Source of the DNA: JBLHGN01 sp047616325
GTDB taxonomy: Bacteria; Pseudomonadota; Gammaproteobacteria; Pseudomonadales; Cellvibrionaceae
Assembly (NCBI GenBank): GCA_047616325.1
Contig: JBLHGN010000230.1
Location: forward strand, 1-5,932
DNA: 5,932 nucleotides
Reading direction: 5' to 3'
The notes under the pieces were generated by a model that searched no databases, was not told the origin of the DNA, and worked only from the letters and a program-made list of their open reading frames with translations. A program made the position numbers and the translations under genes. Of the stretch, positions 1 through 5,932 are shown one piece after another; positions within the stretch are counted from its first letter, which is position 1, and each line of letters starts with the position of its first letter.

Positions 1-1
1 A

Positions 2-94
2 GATGCAATACTAACCGGTAAGTCTTTTGTCTGGATTATGAGTGCGCTTGTAGCTCGACTGGTATCACGGCCGCATCAAATTGGGGAACACTGA
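2..94 (+). CDS. Possible C-terminal tail of a convergent gene (partial, unidentified)
   Basis: A plus-strand frame is open from the left window edge and ends at TGA 92-94. It gives about 30 residues (begins DAILTGKSFVWIM, ends RPHQIGEH) with a protein-like mix of a hydrophobic stretch followed by basic residues. It would converge on the glycosyltransferase operon, which is a natural arrangement for the end of an operon. Thirty open codons are expected by chance about a quarter of the time, and I recognise no family, so the call is weak. The internal ATG at 38-40 has no obvious ribosome binding site, so if this is real the gene starts outside the window. Confidence 0.3.
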   Translation, partial: DAILTGKSFVWIMSALVARLVSRPHQIGEH

Positions 95-270
95 TGATAA
101 TCTTAGCGATTTTCGTTCATTTTCTTCTATTTACCGCTACCTTTTTAAAAATTTACGAAACCTACTGTCCGATAGCTTATGTTTTTCTTAACGATGACTG
201 TCCCTATTATTATTGTTCCAGGAAAGTATTGATAAAAAACCGCAGTGGATAATACCCAATGTGATTTTCG
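95..270. other. AT-rich intergenic stretch, no gene or clear terminator
   Basis: This is the stretch between the operon's last stop codon (TAG, 273-271) and the possible convergent tail. It is AT-rich and full of stops in all frames. On the minus strand a T-run (complement of 234-239) follows a GC-rich patch, CCACTGCGG, but the possible stem there is only about 3 bp. On the plus strand a 4-bp stem around 104-114 is followed by T-rich sequence. Neither is a convincing intrinsic terminator. No promoter, tRNA or repeat was recognised. Confidence 0.5.
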
Positions 271-1032
271 CTACGAGTGACGAATGTTCGCGAGAGGAAT
301 ATGACGTTGTCGCACGCGCATTTTGGCAATGGTACCGATGATACCCAGGCCAGCCCCGATGACACCTTTTATCGTGCCGCTAATTTTGCTTTGCCCAATT
401 CGCACCTTACTATTAACGGGCGTCTCATTCATGATCAAGCCATATTGAATCGCTTTTATTTGCATTTCCACCGTCCACCCAAATCGTTTATCTTGCATCG
501 CGATAACATCCAAGGCGCTGCGTCTTATTGCGCGAAAAGGCCCTAAGTCGGAGATTCTTACTTTCCACAAATAATTAATTAAAAACACCGCTAGCCTATT
601 GCCAAACAATTGAGGTAGCGTAAGCGCGCCAGCTTCTATTTCCCCTTGAACTCGCGAACCTATAATTAAGTCTCCACCTTGGAAAACGCCGTCGAGCAAG
701 GCCTCTGCTTGCGGGATATAACAGGAGTCGTCGCCATCCACAAACAATACGATATCGCAAGCTGGCATCACAGACATGGCGGTTAAACACGCGATGCCAT
801 AGCCGCCGATCTCTTGCTTAACGACGGTTGCTCCAGCATCTTTAGCCACCTCTGCGGTATCATCGTTAGAGCCGTTATCACACACAATCACACGATCAAC
901 CCAAGCCACGCCCGCCTCCTCGCCTTCGTTTTGACTTTGACCCAGCGCCAACAATTGATTGACAACCTTGCCAATGGCCTTCTGCTCGTTTAACGCGGGA
1001 ACAATAGCTACAACACGTAAATTACGATACAT
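271..1032 (-). CDS. Polyprenyl-phosphate sugar synthase-like glycosyltransferase (GT2, DPM/DPG-synthase type)
   Basis: This 253-residue GT-A fold glycosyltransferase is predicted to transfer a hexose from a nucleotide sugar to a polyprenyl phosphate on the cytoplasmic face of the membrane. Visible motifs are the N-terminal VPALNE (11-16), CDNGSNDDT (51-59), the metal-binding acidic group FVDGDD (97-102), GSRVQGE (125-131), DLGPFRAIR (162-170), GWTVEMQ (185-191) and RIGQSKISG (211-219). The DLGPFRAIR/GWTVEMQ/SKISG combination marks a bacterial subgroup of the DPM/DPG-synthase-like family. There is no clear C-terminal transmembrane pair, only a mildly hydrophobic stretch near 223-237, so it is probably soluble or peripheral. 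The start ATG (1032-1030) follows a strong ribosome binding site and lies inside the end of the upstream redox gene (11-nt overlap). The sugar, glucose or mannose, cannot be told from sequence. It may supply the donor for the GT-C enzyme encoded two genes upstream. Confidence 0.88.
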   Translation of the reverse strand: MYRNLRVVAIVPALNEQKAIGKVVNQLLALGQSQNEGEEAGVAWVDRVIVCDNGSNDDTAEVAKDAGATVVKQEIGGYGIACLTAMSVMPACDIVLFVDGDDSCYIPQAEALLDGVFQGGDLIIGSRVQGEIEAGALTLPQLFGNRLAVFLINYLWKVRISDLGPFRAIRRSALDVIAMQDKRFGWTVEMQIKAIQYGLIMNETPVNSKVRIGQSKISGTIKGVIGAGLGIIGTIAKMRVRQRHIPLANIRHS

Positions 1033-3361
1033 TTTTCACCTCTATAAACTCCGCCGCATGTACTGGGCTTGCTACGACTCTATCGGTACAGATTACAGTA
1101 TTGGTTTTAGTGTCGATCTCACCAAAACTGAGCACCCCTGTAGGACATGTTTGAACACAGGCCGAGCAACGTACACATTCAGGGTCTTCCATTGGCTCGC
1201 CTTTATTGGCGAAGTTCATTACATCTATCCCTTGATGACAAACACTCGTGCAAGCATTACAACTAATACATTTGTCTTTGTTAGAAAATATCCTAAAGCG
1301 GCTATAGCGGGCATAAATATGCATGAGCGCCGCTAAGGGACACGCGAAACGGCACCACACTCGGCCTGAAAATTTAAAGTAGAGCCCCACACCTAAAATA
1401 CCACCTAGAAGAACATCCACAATCCATTTCCAACTAAACGGATTCACTAATTTGTAATCGCTATTTTCGCCTTTTAATAATAAATCAAAGCTGCTGTGCA
1501 TCCAGCTTTCTGGGAACAGCCAGCCGCCTATGCGAATCAATAACATGACACAAGCAATTAAGAGAATCAGTTGGCCCAACATATTCAACTTATTCCACAA
1601 AGGCCCGTGAGGCATTTTGTGGCGGTGAGTATCGCCCATGGTTTCTGCGAGGGCACCGCATGAACATATCCAACCGCAATAGGCGCCTTTGCCCCACTTG
1701 TAGACAATTAATGGGATGATAACGAATGTTTGAATGGCACTTATCACCAGCCAACCAACCACCGGAGTTGGCGTAAATACGTTATATACATTTAACGGCC
1801 ACGCTAATATAAAACCGTATGCATGCCAAAAAGCACGGGGGTGTCCCCAGTCCGGCCAATGATGACTGGCAAGATCAGCCACTGAGATATAACTTGGGAA
1901 AAGCGTATCTGCAAGACTTTTCCCAATGCCACTATCATAAGCGCCAAGATACCCCAGCCAAGGTAGAATAATTTCTGGCAATAAGAATAATGGAATTAAC
2001 TGCACCAAAAACAAGGTGACCGTTTGATTTCTAACATAGGCCGTTTTACGCCTGTGAATACGACGCCAACCAAAAATTCCGATACAGGCGGTATACGCAA
2101 GCGTGTAATAAAACGACCGACCTTTCATTGATGTAGCGATAACACCAATCAGCGTAGTTCGGTCATTCACTTGGGCTTCCCACCAAGTGCCTAGGCCGCT
2201 TATGACAGAAGGCACTGTGTCTGGAAAGGAAACTTGGCCCCAAATGACGTTTAGAAAACCATAATTTTTCCAATCATAGAGGCCGACAATAAACAGGAAG
2301 AATGCCGCAAACCATAACCACCCAAATAAGGTACTTTCCCCAGCAATGGGAATACGACTGCGGCGAAAAAAATCAAGCGGCGCTTCGCGACCAAGCATCG
2401 AAAACACCAGATCATTTTTTTGCTCAATGACAGTATTATCTTCAAGCGTGAGTGATACGCTTTCATCTTTGATAGAGAGAACATCGCTGCCCAATGCGAG
2501 GGTCAACTTATCGTTCTTTACCAAGTGTTCTATTTTTTCAAGGTTATCCTCTTTGGGACGAGAAAATTCTTTTTTACGATAAGATACCGTGACATGTGCG
2601 CCCGACTCCGCACAAGCGACGGCGGTTTCTAGCGCGGAATCCCCGCCACCGATCACAAGAATATCTTTACCCGAGTAGGCTTTTGGGTCGTGCAAACGGT
2701 TTAATACTTTATCACTATGAAAGCCGGGGATATCTAGCTGGCGATAATTTCCAGATCGACCTATCGCTATAATCACGCGATGGGCGGCCATCTTGGCACC
2801 ATCGGAAAGCACCACATCTAAAACACTGCCACGCTTTTCAATATGTGAAGCGGATGCAATTATGGGCTCAATCCCTTCACTCTGAATCTTCTCAAGTAGG
2901 TGATCCAGTAGTTTTTCCTTTACCGATACATCGCTATCAAACTTAATACTCCCTTCAGGTTCGAGAGTACTTGGGTAAGTGAATATAGGCTTTCCTACAG
3001 GAAAATTAGCAATAGTAGCAAACGATTCGTTACCTTCAATGACCACAAAACTTAAGCCTTTCTGCTTAGCTTCTAAAGCAGCGGCATAGCCGCTGACGCC
3101 ACCACCAACGATGGCGAGATCATAGGTTACTTCACTTTTAGTGCGTTGCAGAAAAGCACCGCTTTCAACTATATGACAAACCGCCTTGGCACCGGTATCC
3201 GCCGAAAACTTTAATAAAGGAAGCCCGGTTAAATCACCAACGATATAAGCCCCAGGGAGCGCACAAGTACCATCAGCATTGATAAGTGGTAATTTTTCAA
3301 CAGTGCCCGAAGGCCATTTTCCATGTAACCAATAAGTGTAGCGATTAACTATATCAAGCAT
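1022..3361 (-). CDS. FAD/NADPH oxidoreductase fused to NapH/NosR-like membrane 4Fe-4S ferredoxin
   Basis: This 779-residue fusion is predicted to pass electrons from cytoplasmic NADPH through FAD to Fe-S clusters at the membrane. Residues 1-65 carry a flavin-binding GD element (PGAYIVGDLTG, GD at 42-43). Residues 79-110 form an FAD Rossmann motif (VGGGVSG, 85-91, with acidic E109). Residues 231-270 form an NAD(P) motif (VIGGGDSA, 236-243) followed by basic R262/K263/K264/R268, which favours NADPH. The redox CxxC of true thioredoxin reductases is absent. About seven hydrophobic segments follow (near 345-361, 418-431, 447-470, 511-529, 534-553, 593-616, 646-663). They hold two NapH/NosR-type cysteine motifs: C562/C566/C568 (CGWICSCG) and C670/C674 (CRFACP). 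The C-terminus has two [4Fe-4S] motifs: C698, C701, C704, C708 and C729, C732, C735, C739. The only ATG downstream of the in-frame stop that ends the previous gene is 3361-3359; a weak AGGCG lies about 7 nt ahead. The GD element is N-terminal instead of C-terminal, as if circularly permuted. The electron acceptor is unknown; the domain calls are secure, the pathway is not. Confidence 0.88.
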   Translation of the reverse strand: MLDIVNRYTYWLHGKWPSGTVEKLPLINADGTCALPGAYIVGDLTGLPLLKFSADTGAKAVCHIVESGAFLQRTKSEVTYDLAIVGGGVSGYAAALEAKQKGLSFVVIEGNESFATIANFPVGKPIFTYPSTLEPEGSIKFDSDVSVKEKLLDHLLEKIQSEGIEPIIASASHIEKRGSVLDVVLSDGAKMAAHRVIIAIGRSGNYRQLDIPGFHSDKVLNRLHDPKAYSGKDILVIGGGDSALETAVACAESGAHVTVSYRKKEFSRPKEDNLEKIEHLVKNDKLTLALGSDVLSIKDESVSLTLEDNTVIEQKNDLVFSMLGREAPLDFFRRSRIPIAGESTLFGWLWFAAFFLFIVGLYDWKNYGFLNVIWGQVSFPDTVPSVISGLGTWWEAQVNDRTTLIGVIATSMKGRSFYYTLAYTACIGIFGWRRIHRRKTAYVRNQTVTLFLVQLIPLFLLPEIILPWLGYLGAYDSGIGKSLADTLFPSYISVADLASHHWPDWGHPRAFWHAYGFILAWPLNVYNVFTPTPVVGWLVISAIQTFVIIPLIVYKWGKGAYCGWICSCGALAETMGDTHRHKMPHGPLWNKLNMLGQLILLIACVMLLIRIGGWLFPESWMHSSFDLLLKGENSDYKLVNPFSWKWIVDVLLGGILGVGLYFKFSGRVWCRFACPLAALMHIYARYSRFRIFSNKDKCISCNACTSVCHQGIDVMNFANKGEPMEDPECVRCSACVQTCPTGVLSFGEIDTKTNTVICTDRVVASPVHAAEFIEVKNVS
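1037..1042 (-). promoter_or_regulatory. Shine-Dalgarno site for the DPM-like glycosyltransferase
   Basis: On the minus strand GAGGTG, within AGAGGTGAAAA directly ahead of ATG, closely matches the anti-Shine-Dalgarno complement. It sits inside the last codons of the redox gene and supports the start at 1032. It shows that this gene has its own ribosome loading as well as possible coupling to its neighbour. Confidence 0.75.
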
Positions 3362-3379
3362 AAAAAGACGCCTGTGCGA

Positions 3380-4762
3380 TTAGGTTGTGGGGTGTGGCGC
3401 GCTGGCACGAGGCTGGCCGACCCGAAGCTTATATTGCGAGTAGATAAGGCTAGCGAGCATTCCTAACGATATTAATACGAGCGGCCACGTTGAAGGACGC
3501 CATTGGTCGCAACATATAAACTGGCCTAACACTTGATAGGTAAAAGGCAAGGTACCCAGCCATACGACAAAGAGTGGGCGTGGCGATAACGCTATCAGCG
3601 GTATAAGCGGCGCTAAATACCAAGGGTATATGACGGGGCTTAAGAATAGAGGTAAGGCCATCGCTAGAAGCATGGCTAAAACACACGCTTCATCCAATAG
3701 GGTTCGGCTTTTTAACCAGGTATATATAGCAATACAAGAGAAACCAAGCAGCAAAATCACTGAGTTTATAAAAGCCAATAACTTTAAATCCAACAGAGTT
3801 TCAAGTAAAAAGAAATAAGGGGAACCAAACCTGAATTTCTCAAAGAAAGTCCCGATACTGCCAATCGGATGTAAATCCAACAAATAGGCCGACGAGTATA
3901 TCAATAGCAAACTAAAAGCAAGCGACGAGCAAAATATCAATGATGCTTTGAAATTTCGTAAAGCGAGCACAATAGGACAGGCTAAAACGAATGGTAGTAA
4001 TTTTATTGCTGTACCAAAACCTATAAATATAGCGGCGCCCACCAATAGCTTACGTTGTAAAAAATAGAGCACCAGGCAGATAGAAAGTGCAGAAAACATA
4101 TCAAGATGAACACCAACCCCGCTTTCAAATATGAGAATTGGTGATACCGCTACAAGCGCGAGATGCTGAAGTTTACCCGCACGCTTGAGTATCAAAATAC
4201 TCAGGAGTAAGGTCACTAAGCTTGCAAGTGTCACCATCAACTTCCAGGTTAGGTGCGCATACTCTACACCAGTACTCGCGGCCACACTGAACAGGGCTAA
4301 GGCGATGGGCGGGTATAAAGTGACATACTTTGAATGTTCTGGCGGGGGGGACCATAGTTCACGCGCCGATTGAAGTTCGGGGGCATCATGATTTACCCGA
4401 TAAGGATCCAAGCCTTGGGTTGTAATATAGCCATCAAAAAGATATCGATCAATATCGTTTGACGTATAGGGCTCAACAGGGATAAGTATAAGCCGCATAA
4501 TAACGGCGCAAAAAATTATTACAGAATAATCTTGTACACTCTGTGTTTTTGGGCCATACCGCCACACTAGCAGCATCGCCACAAACAGCATCGCAAACTG
4601 CAAGTATGTCGCATGGCCTATAACGGACTGAAGAAATATCGACTCCCCGTTTAAAAAGCTCTGAATGAGATAACTCGAAGATACCGAGACCAATCCAAAA
4701 ACTAAACCTACATACAAGCCAAAATGAGCTATACCATTGGCTTTATTGGGGGGTATTAGCAT
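3380..4762 (-). CDS. Polytopic GT-C type glycosyltransferase (GT87/MptA-like mannosyltransferase family)
   Basis: This 460-residue integral membrane protein has roughly ten or more hydrophobic segments spread from about residue 12 to 442. GT-C enzymes transfer a sugar from a polyprenyl-phosphate donor on the outer face of the cytoplasmic membrane. The first external loop has the acidic signature SNDIDRYLFDG (101-111), followed by GLDPYR (117-122) and a YPP motif (150-152). These are the pattern of GT87 and of MptA/B-type alpha-mannosyltransferases, where the Asp residues are the likely catalytic or metal site. Also seen are an H219/D221 pair (VGVHLD), K254 (AIKLLP) and PWYL (380-383), all typical of the superfamily. 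The ATG lies inside the end of the upstream gene (ATGCTAA, 7-nt overlap) with no Shine-Dalgarno, so translation is probably coupled. Two C-runs lie in the coding strand (codons 4-5 and codons 138-140). The sugar and acceptor are unknown; superfamily assignment is firm, subfamily moderate. Confidence 0.8.
   Translation of the reverse strand: MLIPPNKANGIAHFGLYVGLVFGLVSVSSSYLIQSFLNGESIFLQSVIGHATYLQFAMLFVAMLLVWRYGPKTQSVQDYSVIIFCAVIMRLILIPVEPYTSNDIDRYLFDGYITTQGLDPYRVNHDAPELQSARELWSPPPEHSKYVTLYPPIALALFSVAASTGVEYAHLTWKLMVTLASLVTLLLSILILKRAGKLQHLALVAVSPILIFESGVGVHLDMFSALSICLVLYFLQRKLLVGAAIFIGFGTAIKLLPFVLACPIVLALRNFKASLIFCSSLAFSLLLIYSSAYLLDLHPIGSIGTFFEKFRFGSPYFFLLETLLDLKLLAFINSVILLLGFSCIAIYTWLKSRTLLDEACVLAMLLAMALPLFLSPVIYPWYLAPLIPLIALSPRPLFVVWLGTLPFTYQVLGQFICCDQWRPSTWPLVLISLGMLASLIYSQYKLRVGQPRASAPHPTT
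4344..4350 (-). repeat. C7 homopolymer within the GT-C gene
   Basis: Seven G on the plus strand read as seven C in the coding strand, within the WSPPPEH codons (136-142) of the GT-C glycosyltransferase. A one-base slip here would truncate the protein before most of its membrane helices. The tract is short for a phase-variation switch and may just be a proline-codon run. Confidence 0.6.
4748..4753 (-). repeat. C6 homopolymer at the start of the GT-C gene
   Basis: Six G on the plus strand read as CCCCCC in the coding strand, forming codons 4 and 5 (Pro-Pro in MLIPPN) of the GT-C gene. The run lies just after the overlapping start codon, where slippage would abolish expression. It is a second C-run in the same gene. 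Confidence 0.5.
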
Positions 4763-5932
4763 GAGGATTTACGAACAGTAATATGTTGCCACACATTAGC
4801 TAGCGCCGCGCTCGCAAAACCAAGCACCAACAATAACAAAAACGGTAACATCGCCCATTTTTGATGTTCAATCGACCAAAGTAACACAGCGAAATACACC
4901 AACGACACCAGTAATTCAATAAGCGCACTTTTCGGTAACACGGCACTGTAAAACGTTTGATACACGCGACTTTGCTTTGATTTTTCAATATGCATCTCAC
5001 CGGTTTTAGGTGTGCGAACAAACTCACTCTTCTGACCAATGAGCGCTTCAAGGCCAGCACGCGCATTGTTAAATGCCAACTGAATACCCATTAACATGAG
5101 CCACGGCAGGTGTTTAGTAGCCGCCCATTTTGAGCGCCCTAACGCGACTTGGCCAAAAAACAAATAAATCAAATGCCCGCCCGTCGCTAATATTAGCAAA
5201 GGAACATCCAACCAAAATATTTGTTCAACTTGATATTTTTCGCGAACCCATAAGCTGGGAATAAGAAAAAACAAGGTGTCAAATAGAACAATAAAATACG
5301 CGAGATTATTCATTAAATGAAAACTGGACTCTATTTTTTTACCAACGCTATAGGGCGATTTCCACACGCGCAGCAAGAGTTTTTTCATCACCTGAATTCC
5401 ACCTTTTGCCCAGCGGTGCTGCTGGCTTTTGAAGGCGTTCATATCCGCAGGAATTTCACCTGGGCACTCAATGTCTGACAAAAAAACCATTTTCCATCCA
5501 CACATCTGTGCGCGATAACTTAAATCGAGATCTTCTGTAAGCGTATCGGCACTCCAGTCTCCTGCCTCGATTATCGTTTTAGCTCGCCACATTCCAGCGG
5601 TACCGTTAAAATTCAACAGCATGTCGCTGGCACAACGCACCTGTTGCTCAAGCGCAAAATGCGCGTCGAGCATAATGGACTGAGCCTCCGTAAATCGACT
5701 GCTGCCTCGATTCAGGTGCTCCCATCGAAACTGCACCATGCCCACTTTTTCATCAGTAAAATGATCAATGGTCGTACGCAACAAAGACGGGGATGGTAAA
5801 AAGTCGGCGTCGAAAATTGCGACAAACTCGCCAGTCGCCAGCTTGGACGCTTCTTTAAGTGCGCCCGCCTTAAAACCACGCCTATGGACACGCTTGATGT
5901 GCTGAATATCAATACCTAGGTTTTGATGATAG
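4756..5932 (-). CDS. Processive GT2 glycosyltransferase, cellulose synthase/CslA-like (5' end cut by window)
   Basis: The last 391 residues of a membrane family 2 glycosyltransferase are present; the frame is open from the right edge. The TTG at 5784 is internal, because family-like sequence (FKAGALKEA, EFVAIFDADF) continues upstream of it. Counting from the first visible residue, motifs are DAD at 41-43, FNGTAG near 108-113, TLTEDLDLSYRAQ at 130-142 and QQHRW at 170-174. This is the D-D-D-QxxRW set of processive beta-glycan synthases. Four to five C-terminal hydrophobic segments follow (near 205-229, 239-259, 274-290, 336-353, 358-378), with the conserved interhelix GQKSEFVRTPKTG (299-311). 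The pattern is closest to CslA-like (gluco)mannan synthases and the bacterial 'cellulose synthase A2' group, without a PilZ domain after the catalytic part. Roughly the first 90-120 residues, including the first membrane helix and first UDP/GDP-binding Asp, should lie outside. The product (glucan, mannan or a lipid-linked sugar) cannot be decided. Confidence 0.87.
   Translation of the reverse strand, partial: YHQNLGIDIQHIKRVHRRGFKAGALKEASKLATGEFVAIFDADFLPSPSLLRTTIDHFTDEKVGMVQFRWEHLNRGSSRFTEAQSIMLDAHFALEQQVRCASDMLLNFNGTAGMWRAKTIIEAGDWSADTLTEDLDLSYRAQMCGWKMVFLSDIECPGEIPADMNAFKSQQHRWAKGGIQVMKKLLLRVWKSPYSVGKKIESSFHLMNNLAYFIVLFDTLFFLIPSLWVREKYQVEQIFWLDVPLLILATGGHLIYLFFGQVALGRSKWAATKHLPWLMLMGIQLAFNNARAGLEALIGQKSEFVRTPKTGEMHIEKSKQSRVYQTFYSAVLPKSALIELLVSLVYFAVLLWSIEHQKWAMLPFLLLLVLGFASAALANVWQHITVRKSSC

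Larger units (their letters stand above)
271..5932 (-). other. Four-gene operon: three glycosyltransferases plus a redox fusion protein
   Basis: All four genes are on the minus strand with junctions of -7, +18 and -11 nt. There is no room for internal promoters between them unless these lie inside coding sequence. The first gene continues past the right edge, so the promoter is outside. Tight overlaps argue that the redox protein and the glycosyltransferases are made together and act in one process. Co-transcription is inferred from spacing only. Confidence 0.75.

Noticed and set aside
139..153. TTTTTAAAAA palindrome in the spacer
   Set aside because: A pure A/T palindrome with no loop or GC stem; expected in AT-rich DNA and not a usable terminator or operator on its own.
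228..262. Intrinsic terminator after the operon (minus strand)
   Set aside because: There is a T-run, but the preceding stem is only about 3 bp, too weak to call.
277..546. 89-codon plus-strand open frame
   Set aside because: It lies wholly antisense to the well-supported DPM-like glycosyltransferase; no family resemblance and no ribosome binding site.
959..1336. 125-codon plus-strand open frame
   Set aside because: Antisense to the conserved ferredoxin domain of the redox fusion; its length follows from the codon structure of the real gene.
2346..2582. 78-codon plus-strand open frame
   Set aside because: Antisense to the NADPH-domain region of the redox fusion, low-complexity Ser-rich composition.
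5782..5784. TTG as the start of the processive glycosyltransferase
   Set aside because: The frame stays open to the window edge and encodes conserved family sequence including the DAD motif upstream of it, so the gene is simply truncated by the window.
5712..5912. 66-codon minus-strand open frame in another frame
   Set aside because: Overlaps the FDADF-containing part of the processive glycosyltransferase, whose frame carries the conserved motifs.

Overview
The window holds four closely packed genes on the minus strand, read from right to left. They look like the end of one operon for cell-envelope or exopolysaccharide glycosylation, with an unusual membrane redox protein inserted among the glycosyltransferases. 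Base composition looks moderate (roughly mid-40s % GC by eye). Protein style and codon use would fit a marine-type gammaproteobacterium, for example a Cellvibrionales-like organism. That placement is an impression, not a proof: no rRNA or marker gene is present.

Layout, in order of transcription. (1) 5932-4756: a processive family 2 glycosyltransferase of the cellulose-synthase/CslA-like type. Its N-terminus is cut off by the window edge, but the D-D-TED-QxxRW catalytic set is intact. (2) 4762-3380: a polytopic GT-C type glycosyltransferase (GT87/MptA-like), which should use a lipid-linked sugar on the periplasmic face; it overlaps gene 1 by 7 nt. (3) 3361-1022: a 779-residue fusion of a thioredoxin-reductase-like FAD/NADPH module, a NapH/NosR-like membrane domain and a double [4Fe-4S] ferredoxin domain; it starts 18 nt after gene 2. 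(4) 1032-271: a soluble dolichyl-phosphate-mannose/glucose-synthase-like family 2 glycosyltransferase, overlapping gene 3 by 11 nt and preceded by a good Shine-Dalgarno sequence. Beyond its stop lie about 180 bases with no convincing gene or terminator. A short open frame running in from the left edge on the plus strand (2-94) may be the tail of a convergent gene.

A coherent reading is that gene 4 loads a sugar onto a polyprenyl phosphate, gene 2 uses that lipid-linked sugar outside the membrane, and gene 1 makes or extends a polysaccharide backbone. The redox protein would carry electrons from cytoplasmic NADPH through FAD and Fe-S clusters to an unknown acceptor. No electron acceptor or reductase partner is visible here.

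The most notable point is the architecture of gene 3. The flavin-binding 'GD' segment, which normally ends a thioredoxin-reductase-like fold, sits at the extreme N-terminus, ahead of the dinucleotide-binding GxGxxG. The normal C-terminal position is occupied by the first membrane helix. This looks like a circular permutation that lets the flavoprotein run straight into a membrane ferredoxin.
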